Assembly: GCF_001522545.3 (NCBI RefSeq)
Contig: NC_031770.1
Span: 32,496,566 to 32,560,565 of the forward strand
Reading direction: 5' to 3'
Length of the DNA stretch: 64,000 nt
From: Parus major
Taxonomy: Eukaryota > Chordata > Aves > Passeriformes > Paridae
Shown: one piece after another, positions 43,201 to 55,500 of the stretch
Numbering within the stretch: the stretch's first letter is position 1
How the letters are laid out: the number at the start of each line of letters is the position of its first letter
Position numbers and translations under genes: made by a program
The notes under the pieces: generated by a model
What the model saw: only the letters and a program-made list of their open reading frames with translations
What the model was told of the DNA's origin: nothing
Database searches by the model: none

Positions 43201-46200
43201 CTCAGCAGCCTGTCCCATCTTTGACTCCATCCGCTTTCTACCTGCTCCGAGTTCTGATGGTAAAAGATCACAGTGACATCTATTCCATTGCCTTGGAGGT
43301 ATGTGGGATTAAATATCCCTGTGTTTCGACGGGCCATGAGTTTCAGCCTGGATGAGGGGAAAAATGAGGAGTGCCTATTTTCAGCTGATGCTACAAATTT
43401 AAAATGCCCGCGAAAACACAGACACCTGAGCCAAGGAAGTCCCTGCCTGCAAATGCCACCGTAGGAAAGATTCAACAGCACCAAAGGAGGGTCATTGGGC
43501 AGGTGTGTGAACAGGAATATCATTAACGCCTTGTATGACTCATAGCTGGAAGTGAAATCCCTTTACCTGTGCCCTCTAACAGGATGGCCATAACACCAGC
43601 AGAAAGAGATTGCTAAAAACTAACTTATTTGTGTTGTTTTTGTTTTTATTCCTAAGAAGCCAGATAGAAGACTCAAAGAAATGGCATGTCCCCTCCTGAC
43701 AGCCATCCTCTGAAGACAGGACTTTTCTGCTGAAGATGGGGATTAAGAAGAAAAATTAGACAAGATTTCCATTTCTGAGATAGCTGGTAATAAGTAACAT
43801 GCATCTAATGGAGGCGCATGTTAGTTGGGATTTCCAGGGAATGTATTCTAGCTGTGAGAAGATAGAAAAATTCCAGAGTGAAATGTAACTGGCCTTCATG
43901 TGGCATGCCACGTATGGCACCTCATATTTCTTGTGGTCCCCAGATCCCATCAGGCCATTAGAAAGCCTGACCCTGAGCACACTGAAGCTACTCTGAGCAT
44001 TTTCTTTATGTGTGGAGAACTTTGTGGCAAGGCTGCTAAACTCCAAAGATGAAAAAGAGGATTATTTCTCCAGCTGGAGAAAGCTGAGGCTCAAGAAACC
44101 CATGGGATAACCCCATCTCTCAGGCAATCTCCTTTTGCCAAAATAGGACTGTAACTCTTGCTGAAGTTCCCCCTCTACCCCAACCTAGTCTCTCTTTCAG
44201 AAGAGGAAAAATGCATCTCAGGCTTTTTGCACAAAAGGACCGTGATATGCCTACCAACACAGCAGGCCTGTGGGCTGCACATCACCACAAAAACACTCTG
44301 AATAAAGAAATAAGGGAGCACAGGCCTTGTTCCTTGTAAAGGAACCAAACAGCCCCACCACCAATAGGTTAAACTTTTAGTATATCTCTGGCCTATCTGG
44401 TAAGGAATCCAGCACTGATTTCCTCTGTGGTAGGACATTTCTCATACTGTTAACCCATAAAACACTACCAGTTTTCAAGCAGGGAAGTAAAGAGCAGCTT
44501 TTCCCCACGACTGGGACTAAGAACATTTATATATGAAGAGCAATAAACACCATCAGTTTGTGTTATTGTTTATTATTGCATATGCAGCAGGAATAACTCA
44601 AGATAGAGTAAGAAAAAAATAATCATACAAACATACAGATTCTATGGTATTTATGACTGAGGAAGGACAGATAAGGTGGCGTAGGAAGGAAAGAAAATGA
44701 GAAATTTTGCCCAAGGCAGTTGAGAGCTTGAGGAAGACATGAATCTGAATGAGAAAGTTTTGAACATCAGATGATCTCCAAAGGATATAAGTATTTCTCC
44801 TCTCCCTATAAACAATGAACAGGGGAAAGAAAAAAAACCAAAAACATGCTGAAATCTTAATTCACGTTACAGCATATTAAAAAAAAAATAAAAAAAATCT
44901 TACTCCATGCAATTACTTGCAGCTCTGTACAGGCAAAGACTCACTTGGAAAAGGGGACTGAAGGTCCATTAGTAATCATAAACCCCAATCTCCTGTAATT
45001 GCCATCCAACCTTTAAACAAAAAGTCTTCACATTTTGCCAACTATAACTGTAATTCTATTGTCCTTACTCCTGGGTGCCTTGGCTCACAGTTGCAAGATC
45101 ACTCATGCAGAACGCCAGGTTATAATTGTGATAGCTGATGGAGACAAAGAGAAAGTCCACCAGGGAAAGATAAATATTGTTCTATAAAGATCACCAACCA
45201 AATCTTCTCAAATTCCAGAAGATAAGAATCGTTAATAATTTCCTGCTCAAAGTGGCCAGCCCTCGCTTTTCCTGCAACCTCTTGTTCTCATGAAGCTAAC
45301 ATTTTTGAATAATAATGTTTAAAAAAATATATCCAAAACTAAAGCAGTTTTCCTCTGGATAAAACTTCTGTCCCTAATTTAACCAATGTTGGCTTTAGGC
45401 CATCAGACTTTTTTCTTCTTTGTGGGTCACACAGGGCATTTGGAGAAATGCAGCTATAGCTGAAATGCTCACACATTTTATTTTAAGCAAAACACAGTTT
45501 CTATCTACCTCCAAAAGACGTAAGTATTCAGGAAGTTAAAGCTACCCATTCATCTTACCAGAGTGAAAAGTTTTTCAGATGTTCCTGAAGAACAAAATAA
45601 CAATAAATGAATTTTGAAGTAAATGCTGTTTTTTAAGGGCTGATGAAACACTTTGACTGCAAATATTCAGAATCACCCTCTGGAAATGTTATCTACCAGT
45701 GGATTCCAGCACTTTCAGACTCTCTCTCAAACTCCAGTAGCTGGAAGTTTATAACTATATTCAAGCACTTCCAAGACCGTTTTAATTTGGTAATATATTC
45801 TCTTCAGTTAGAGAAAATGATTTGCAAGTGCTGCTTGCTGGCTCTTCTGGTTCAACAGAGCAGCTGCAGAAGTGATTTTCCTACTAAGAAGACCTGTAAA
45901 CTCTCTGCATCCCAGAGCAGGGAAAACAGGACCAATTGTTACTAGAACAGCACTGTGTCATGGTCTGCAAAATATCTGTAGCTGTGACCACTCCTTATGT
46001 CACAGCTGAGCTGCCTGTGCCGGCTTTGCGCTTCTTACTCTCAAAACTCCCACCCAGAGCATTTCCCTCTGTGCTATCCCCACAGGAGCCATCTATCTAT
46101 GAGACACAAAACTGGTTCTGCTCACTGGAAATGAGGCATTTTGCTTATTGCCATGCACCAGGGAGAACTGGGAACCAGATCCAAGGGAGGGCTTGCATGG

Positions 46201-46400
46201 TGGGCATTGGAGGTCAGTAAGTTATCACTTAATTTGTAAACACGAGAAAACTTCATCTGGAGTCAATAAAAACACAGAGTCCCGTGGGGCCATTTTCCTG
46301 GGTCAAAAGCAATAAATTCAAAGAGCTCATCCTTACAGGGAAGGGAAATTGGCTAAGAACACTGGCATAATAACATGTTACATTGTATATCTACAGGCCC
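43201..46400. other. Intergenic, no gene seen
   Basis: AT-rich non-coding sequence. One noteworthy motif group is a FOX-like TTGTTTATT next to the palindrome TGCATATGCA at 44577-44586. No supported coding exon, RNA gene or transposon was recognised. Confidence 0.55.
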
Positions 46401-46409
46401 TTTGATCCC

Positions 46410-46610
46410 TGGATATTTACAAATATTAATGAGTCATGCTTCTCAAGCACCTTTTTGGAAGGTATCATCAGACCATTTTCCAGATGGGGAAACCCACAGG
46501 AGAAAGAAGTGATCCTTCCATAGCCACACAGAGCATCTGTGACACAGCCAAAAGCAGAAACCAGATATTCTTGCTTCCAGTCCTTTGTTTTTAATTATAG
46601 CAACATTCTT
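46410..46610 (-). repeat. MIR-type (CORE-SINE) fragment
   Basis: On the plus strand, ACCATTTTCCAGATGGGGAA then ATAGCCACACAGAGCATCTG, GACACAGCCAAAAGCAGAAACC and TTGCTTCCAGTCC follow, in order, the antisense MIR consensus ('ccattttacagatggggaaac', 'aaggtcacacagc', 'ggcagagccaggattcgaacc', 'tgactccaagtcc'). Upstream TTCTCAAGCACCTTTTTGGA also fits loosely. This is the ancient amniote SINE class. Confidence 0.65.
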
Positions 46611-49600
46611 CCTCTCATATTTTATGCTGTACTTTATAACAAGTCATATATGAATACACCTATGTAGGACATTTGTTGCTGGTTTATTTTCCACCCGTCA
46701 CACTGGTATTTTACTCCTTGCACTAAATGAATTTTAACTGACTCTATTACAGCAGAAAACTCAGTAATAAATATATACTGTGGTCACACAGAGGGCGTTG
46801 CTCACACAAAATAGTAATTGCCTTTACAAGCAGCAACAGGAACAGATGCATCTTAAATTTCCAAGAAGGAAATTTTAAGAGAAGAAAAAGAAAAATGCAC
46901 CTATGAATATGAGTGAACACAAATTAATGTGTTGTGGTGTCTTGGTCAAGTTCAGCAACTTTAAAGCTGCAGTATCTAAGGGACCAATTTTAAAGAGATA
47001 TAATTCAGTATCTATTGGTTTGATGGAAGAGTAGGGGTAGAAAAGAAATAAATTTAAAAATTGTCAAGTATTCTCAAGTATGTGAGAAAACAGCTATCTG
47101 TAGGGTCCTTTGTTCTGGGGGATCTGATAAAAAAAAGCCGTCTTCTTTGGTGACACTCCACCTAAGATTGCTTTTTTGCTCCTATTGTGAAAAAACAATA
47201 CAGTTGTCCCTGAATGATCTAAGCCATAGTGGCTCTGTGTTCCTCTCAAACATTGAAGCATTATAGTTTATTTTAATTTTTTTCCTTTTCAGACTTTTTT
47301 ATTTTCTTTCCTCTCTTTGTTTTTTCCCCCAAAATGTTTAAACCCTTTTCATACATAGTTTAGGCTAATAGGACTATGTAACTCCATTTACAAGGAGGGC
47401 CAGTACTTATTAGCTCATTCCTACAAACCGTATCAAAATACTCAGTTCCTCCTGGCTCCTCCCTCTGAAATCTATAAATTCTTCCCATCAAATCCATAGA
47501 TAAGGGGATCCTTATCCACATCCATTCTGATCCTTAGTGGTCTTGCAGTGGTGTGGAAATTTGATCACTTTGTCATTTTCTTCCTGCATTTCTCTTCAGA
47601 TTCACTCCTTTCTGCACTCTCCCCTCATTTGTGTGTTTGTCCTTTCAAGAAAACATAGTAATTGCTCTGGATTTTACCAGGGGACGTTTTGCTTGTGGGA
47701 TAAACCTGTCCAGATGTTGGCATTTACATCAGAGCTAGACGTCTAGACATACTTTAACAGTCAGCAGAGAGAAACAGGCATTCTGGGACATGGGTAATCT
47801 CATTTTAAGGTAGATGTTGAAAAGCGCTCAGATGAACCAAGTCCTGGAAGTGCCTATCTCTCTCCATTGGCTATAAAGATTGCTTGGAGCAGAAGCTCAA
47901 ACATTAACATCAAAAGTTAAGGGAGATGAAAGTGTATGATCCTCAAAGTGCCAGTAGTCACTGGATTTTGGGCCTTTGTAGTGTGTGAAGAAATATCTAT
48001 GTGTTTTCCATGATGTGATCAAATAGCAGCAGCAAAGAAGGAAGAGTATTTCTGTGAAGGAATCATGACCCTTTAGTCCTTTTTTGAGCTATCTGCTCAC
48101 ATTCCTGAAGAGACAGCCAGGCTTAAGCTTCAGCCTCAAACCCAGGAACTTCAGTTTGAGTATTTCTGCTGCCATCAGTGGAACCAAATTGCCTTGTCTC
48201 AGCAAGAGGAAGAATGACTTTACAACAAACTTCATGCAAGGGAAGAGCTGCTTGTCTGGCGTCACTGAGCAGATGCAGTCTTCCATGATGCCAGCTCATA
48301 TGTCCCCAAAGTAATGTGAGGCAAAATACTTCATTGTCTCTAAATTTATATCAAAAAGGTGTATCAACTCAGTTGCCTTCATTAGCACAGCATGCACCTT
48401 ATCACCAGTGAGACCTCACTTTATCTATCTCATGAGACGAGGCCACACTCAGACTCCTCCAAGAGTAGACATTGCAATTACTACCTGAACTGATGGTGCA
48501 CATCAGAAACTCCAGATAGGAGGCTTTTAATCAACCTTGTAATCACAAAATACTCTCATATTTAGATACCAGAGTGATTGTAATGCAAATATTATGATAG
48601 GTGGTAGAATGAAGCTCAAAAGCCTTGACACCCTACTCTCCAAATCAACCTTCATCAAATTTCAAACCAATCAAAACTTCATGTTTTTCATCTGAGAAAA
48701 CAAACAAGCACTGCTTTTTCCTTTCTTTATTAGCAGGGACGACTGTCACTTTATCCATATTCCTTTTTAATTTTAGCTACATTCACGCTATTCAGCATCC
48801 CAACAAGACTATCAAAGACACAAATATCGCTTCATAACTTCAAAGCTTGGTTTGTTGTGGGGAGTCTTGTTACCCAAAAGCAAATTTTCCAGAAATGCCT
48901 GAGCAAAGAGTAAGGTTTTAGTGGGTTTCATGCTCCAACCAACCTTCCTAATAATGCGTAAGCATCAGGGAGATTTTACACCCTGAATGATCTGTGCTTC
49001 AAGTATTTGACACTGATTTAATTTAATTTGTGTCAAAGGCCTACTGGAGTTCAAAAAGCTATCCACAGTTCTAGTTCTCCTGCCTTTCAGACAGTCTACT
49101 GCTAAGCAGTAATTTCCCTGCACTCTCTCTTTGTGTTATGAACTAGGATTGTTTTTCTCAGTTTTGTTTTTCTTGTTCTCTAGGAACACTCATTGGCAGA
49201 TAGTGTCTTTGTTTCTTAGAAGTTCATTAACTCTCACCATCTGTTTCTCCCATGATGTCACTGCTGTCACTTTTTCCTCATTGCTATTTCCACAGAAATC
49301 AATCAGAATTGGATGCCTCCAATGTCTGACCTCCACTAGGAATCACAAACCAGAGCAGAAAGGACATGAAGAAAAAAGAAAAGAAAGAACCAAAACCAAG
49401 GAAAAACAATTGCTCAAAATCTCTGATTGCTTTGAAATGCCATTCTTCTGCTAAATTTCTGAATTATATATCATATAATTTGTATTTTAAGATCACATAA
49501 TATTTTAAGAATGTTTTAAACTTTGTCTCCAAAGAAAACCTGTTTGAATTTAGAGACTTTAAGAGGCATATATTTAACAATGTTCTCACAGCATTTTAAA

Positions 49601-52600
49601 AGGAGTGATTTCTTTAAATTTTCATACTCAGGCTCCTATAACCTGAACATCAAGGCATTGTGTGAGAGCTATTGGCATTGCCTACATCATAAGAAAGAGA
49701 AAATCATGTTACCTTTTAAGTAGACAGACTAATTTCTTTTTCTTAAAATTGACACCTAATAAAAATAGGAAAAGAATAGTATTTTTCTTAACAACCACTC
49801 TGTAAATTTAGACAGGAGACATCTGTAGGTTCTGAAACACGTATCAAATCAAGGAAAATGCCAATGCAAAAACTTTGTTGTTTCTTTCTAAGAAACAGCA
49901 AACCTTTCCTTCGTCCCATTTTACTTTCTTGTCCTGATTAGACAACGTCAACAAACAAACAAGGCCATAAACCCAGTTGTATTTTCACTTGGCAGGGCAC
50001 CTGTAGCATATGCTTGCTCTTACACAAAACAGAGCTTTTTAGCCAGTTTTACTGCTCTCTCCAGTATCAAGATGTCCACAGAATTCCACCCAGGAGGTCT
50101 CCACTGCTTCTGGGGTTGTAACCATGCCAGAAATACCACTGCAAAAAGGAAGGCTTCCTTTCCATATACCAGAAATAATATTTTCCACAGATCCCCAGCT
50201 TGCACAGGTTAGTGTGACCACAGGCTTCTTCCTCAGCCCCCTGTAGTGTCTATCATGATGAAAGCTTTTGGAAATGCTTTGTACACTAAACTTCCTGGAG
50301 GCAACGGGAGGGCTCAGTGTGGCGTTCTGCAATCTGAGCATCCATCTAAGCGGCTGTGTTCCTCATGGAATCCCAGCTGTATATATGTGCTAGCAATTCC
50401 TGCAAAGGGGTGCAGCTAAGCCTGATCTCAACACAGCTGAAGCTCAAGCACTGCCAAGAACAGAGTGTGTTCGGTGCTGTTTTAAGAAGTATGGCTTGTC
50501 TTTGTACGCAGGAGCTCTCCTTGTTCTCATTATCTCTCTTGAGTGCCAGTCCCTGAGGTAAGCAAGAAACTCTTCCCCCTTGCTCACAGTGAAAACTACT
50601 TGCCTCCGTTTGAAATTTTGTTTAGCTAGAAATTATCCCCTCTAATTGTCTACAGCCTGGTACATCCCAGAGCATATATCCGTATAGTGTATCCAATGAT
50701 CTCCAGAAGGAATATTCCTTTTTTGTTTGTGGCAACATCTCTCACTACATCACCAGTTTCATCTTCAGGTCATTTCATTTTTCTTTGATTTTATCCTTTC
50801 ACCATCCCAGAAGGAGATTCTTGTTCTCTACATCTCATATTTGGAGGTGGAGATGAATGACTACAAAGCTTTTCTTATGGATTATGTGTCTGTCCCATTA
50901 GTAGCATGTCTATCTTGGTGCATCAGTACAAAGAGGTTTTTCTGAATGGATGGTTTACTTTTTTTTAAGTGAGGGAGATAGGCTGAAGTAGAACAATTTT
51001 TGTTCTTGGTGGTTGGCTAGTGTAAGCCAAGCAGAGATAAAGACGGATATATTGTCACTACATTGTCATTCCTGCCCTTCTCCTTATCAGTTACTCTTCA
51101 TATCTCAATTAACCCCGGAAGACTCTCCAGCCATCTCACACCATTCATCCTTACATTCCTCAGCCCTACTGGACTTAAAAGTTTAGGGCACAGTTTTTCC
51201 TTGTGCGTGCAAACAGCAGTGGGTGGAGTGGCTGCTGAAATCTTACTGGATCTGCAGTATGGGCAGTGTGGTCTGTATGTGCTTAAAAACAAAATCTTGA
51301 GGGAAATTCTGGAGCCAAGCTAAAATGTCAGGATTTTACTCAAAAGGCCAATAGATCTGCAGTTGAGAAAATGAATCACTAGCACCAAACAAGATAAGGA
51401 GGAGATGAGGAAAGTTAGGCTGTTTGCCTAGAAGCCCTTCATATTAATCCTGGCCTTTGACTTTGTGACCTGACAGAGGGACTGTTAATTTGCCTCTAGA
51501 TGAAAAGGCTGCTTCAGGAGGAGAAATGAGGAAGAGAGCATTTTGGTTTTTTGCTTCAACTAGCCCAGCAATGGCCATTTCACTCTCAACGTCACTGACC
51601 CAGGTCTGCCTCATCAAAAGAAACCAGAGTTCAATGTCTATTCTGGGAAATACAGATGGGAGTGAAATGAAGGAGGGGGGAGACATGTTTCCATGGTTTC
51701 AAGCTCTTTCTTTCTCAATGTTGCTTCCCTCCTGTTACACAGATAATTTCTCCAGTTTCGAGGCTCAGGCACAGCTCTGCCTCCTGCGGCAAGGCAGGGT
51801 CTTTCACACCTTGGCAAGTTGTTCAGTGAGGGACATGGGAGGGAAGCCAGTGGTCTGCTCCTGCTCATGTCACGGCAGGTTCTACCATGTGTTGCCCCCA
51901 ACTTCCACTAGTTTTCAGGTTGCTGTGTCCCACTGCAACTTCCTCCTCTTCAAGCTGACCCTCACACAACTGAAATCTAGCTGGATGTCTCCCTCGGCTA
52001 CTCTGAACCATGGGGATACCTCTAGGATAAGCTATAACCCTCCTCTGTCTTTCTTTCACCAGGACAGGAGGCTTATTATGTCCTGCTATTTCCCTTTCTT
52101 AGCCTCACTGAAAGCATTCCCCAGCAACCCCATTTTTTTCAAGGACATTTTTTTCTAACCCCCTTAAAGGCTGCATCCAAGTAGGTCCTGCTGGTGGTAT
52201 GTGGTATGCCCTTCTGGCAGGGGCTGAGGACAACCCACCCCAATGCTCTCCCTCCCTACTGGCCTGTAGCAAAACCTCCCGCCGCTTTCCCCCTTGGCAC
52301 ACCCTCATTCTTCCTCCCCACTCAAGCCCCTTTCCAAGAAGATACTCCCCCAAGTCCAGAGGCAGATATTCTTCCTGGAGACTCTGTAAAGGAAAACAGC
52401 GCAGAGAGATCTCTCGTATTGTCCTGAGCTGGGACTAAATTTTCCTGCAGCCTGCTTTTTCTAGGAAGAAAATAATGTAAATGAGCCTAGAGTTGCACTC
52501 ATGGTTACAAGTCCAAATGCAAGAAAAGTGAAAAAGAGACTAAAAAGATAGATACCATATCATTAAAATATGAAAATTATTAAGCTTATCTTCTTAGGAA

Positions 52601-55029
52601 ATAGGGGAAAAGTGAAGCATCAGCATTAGGGGCCTGCAGTTGAATAAGCTTTGTTTGTAGGATAAATGGCTTTTATTCCTGGTGAGAGACTTAAGCTGTG
52701 TTTACAAATAATGCTGATGGTCCAACCCTGACTGTGCTCCAAAAATGCAGCATCCCTACTCCTGGATTGCCTCAGCACTGCATCCCCAGAGGCAGGGAGA
52801 AGAAATAAATCAAGACTAGCAATCCAAAACATGACACAACTTTTGAGCAATATTTTCTTGTGTCTTGTGGTATGTAGAGGGCTTGCTGTCTCCATATCCC
52901 CCTAGCAATTTCTCTGGTAACAAAAATATTATTGTCTACAGTGTCATAGACAATAAAGACCCCTCAGGCTCATTGTTTTACTGTCAGGATTTGACCCAAG
53001 TATCCTGACCACGCCTCTGCCTCGAAATGCTCTGATTCAGTGACTTGGCTGTGAGGTGATGAGTCACTCCCATCTGCTGCTTGGGTCAGACCTGCAGGTG
53101 GGACAGAGGTGATGTGAGGACCTCGAGACAATGGCAAGTTGCACCCCTGCGGAAAATAGTGCTTCAGAGCCCTTTGGATTAGAGTACTTGTGACGTGACC
53201 AGGGTGTCTCCTTCACACTCTTGCCCAACCCGCAGTTCTGCTCCTATGGACTCCATCTCACATCCATGAGTTCCCAGGTTCTGTGTCTTCTGAACCCTAG
53301 AGGGTACTAGAGAGCAATATTCAGCTTCCTGAGGAACAGGACACTTGCCTGAGGTCCCAGAGGTGTCTTCTGAAAATCTAGGAAGAAGCCCTATGGACCT
53401 TGGAGGAACCTTGGAGGCTCCAGAGCCTGCACATCCCTCTCATTCACCACTACTCTCTGAAGGAACCCAGGCAGAGACTGGTCAGTGTAGGGAACATGCA
53501 CAGCCTGGCAATGGATGTATTTCCCTCTGGAGTTTCAAGACAACCATGTCTGGGCCCCAGGTGAGGACAAAAGGATGCTAATGCCTCCCCCTGTCAGTGC
53601 CATTCTAATAACCAGGGGTCCCTTTGTTACTGACTCCCTTGCTTTATCAGACACATTGCTCAGATATTGTGGTGAAGGGGACCAAAGAAGAAAATACAGA
53701 AGTAGACCAGGAAATCTGTACCACATTATTAGACCCTTCCTAGCAGCGACTGCACATATTCCAGCACACAGTGTGAGCACGTACCCTGCCCTGCCTGGAA
53801 TAGTAATGAAGAATGGGATCATCCTGAGCAGGTCCCATCTAGGGAAATCACCCAAGTTTTAAATGTTCTGTGAGTTCAGACACAAGAAAAACATTTCTGC
53901 CCTTTCTGCTTTGTCCCATGATGACAGCAGAACAGCAGAGACCAAGTAGAAAGTAAGTCAAGCAGACCCCATCAAATGATGTTTCTGAGAGTAATGACCA
54001 GTCTTGGTGACTTGTTTCTTCCTCCTGGACCATGCAGAGTCCTGACATCAGTAAAGCCCTCTTGTTTTTGGAGGCAGAAGCAACTCTGATTTCTGATACG
54101 CCAGGGTGACAGATGTTAGCAGTGCTGCAGAGCATGCTCGCCATTTGACAGCTTCTTGAGTTTGGCATGTTAATTATACCTGAGCATAAAGATTTGAATC
54201 AAATCTAACCACTCACAGTTATAACTTTCTACTTGGGCAGCAAAAGCATGCAGAATTCCACAAAGCATGCGTTAAAATAAAAATATGCTTTCAGAGCAGC
54301 AGGAAAAAAACCTAAACAACTTTCTAAAGAACCAATGAATACTTTGCAAAACCTCACTCCCGTCTTAGAACACTAACAAAGGGTTCAGCTTCAAGATAGT
54401 AATGGTTATGTCACTGAACAGCTCTAAACAGTTACGTAAAGTGATCTTGATATTCCCTGTGCCATTGACAGAATTACTGCTGTCACCTTGGTATTGCTTG
54501 AGACTTCGAAAGAAAAATGAGATATTACTATGCAGAAGCAATTTTTTTTAAAAGTCACAGTGGCTTTTTTGTCATATTGCAAGCAAGTAAAGAAATAATT
54601 CATCCTTTGGCCCTGAAATTTGAAAATGCAATATAAAGTACAATTTCAATACTTGTAAAATTCCGGATCACAATATGCTATCTTCAGTTACTTTGTTCTT
54701 CCATCATTACAAAACAATTCTACAAAAAAATTCTACCAAAAATCTGTGAAGCTCCTGGCAATCATTTTGTAGGCTATTAGCCTGCAAAAGGTATAAGACT
54801 TCAATGATCAGCTCTCTGCTATCTGACAGACTTCATTGTGTGAGCAATCATTGAGGATTTACAGTTTGTCACATCCGTTGCCTAAAGTACCTTTTTGTGG
54901 TCACCTGGATGAAGTGTTTCTGCACCCACACAGCTCAAGGAAGAACCTGCTAGGAAGTGGTCTAAACCCCAGCAAGCTCCTCAAGTCATGCTTCATACAG
55001 CCATCCCCACCCATATCACAGGATTAGCA
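46611..55029. other. Intergenic, no gene seen
   Basis: About 8.4 kb without a supported gene. The longest open frame (51490-52158, 222 codons, plus) begins on a TTG, shows no recognisable domain, and is more likely chance in a GC-moderate stretch. AP-1-type TGAGTCA is present at about 53071. No repeat family was recognised here. Confidence 0.55.
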
Positions 55030-55500
55030 AATCACAGAATCATTAAAGCTGGAGGATACCCTCGGGAACATCTGGTCCAACCATCAACCCATCACTGCCA
55101 TTATCACCCCTAAACTGTATCCCCAAGCACAACATCCAGACACCTCTTGAACACTTACCTGGGATGCTGACTATACCACCTCCCTGGGCAACCTGTTTCG
55201 ATGCTTAATTTCTCTTTCAGTGAATTTTTTTCCTAATATCTAATCTGAAACTCTCCTGGCACAACATAAGGCCATTTCCTTTCATCATTTCACTGGAGAC
55301 ATGGTAGAGGAGATCAATCCCCACCTCACTGCAGCCTTCTTTCAAGTAGTTGTAGCAAACAACTGAGTCTGAGTTGTTTCCTGAGTCTCCTTTTCTCCAG
55401 ACAAAACAACCCCATTTCTCTCAACTGTTCCTCACAGGACATGTTTTCTAGACCCTTCACCAGCTTCATTGTCCCTCTTTGGACATGCTAAAGTGTAGAG
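55030..55500 (-). repeat. CR1 LINE 3' fragment (avian type)
   Basis: The plus strand starts AATCACAGAATCATTAAAGC and continues with TGGTCCAACCATCAACCCAT, CCTCCCTGGGCAACCTGTTT, GGCCATTTCCTTTCATCATT and ACCCTTCACCAGCTTCATTG. These are, in order, the antisense landmarks of bird CR1 3' ends, so the element lies on the minus strand with its terminal octamer region (ATTCTGTG) at 55030. It covers the end of ORF2 and the 3' UTR, is 5'-truncated like nearly all CR1 copies, and is younger than the fossils at 2.5 and 42.4 kb. Confidence 0.92.

Noticed and set aside
51490..52158. 222-codon plus-strand open frame
   Set aside because: It opens on TTG, has no recognisable domain, no splice context and no similarity I know. 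A single open frame of this size can occur by chance in 64 kb.
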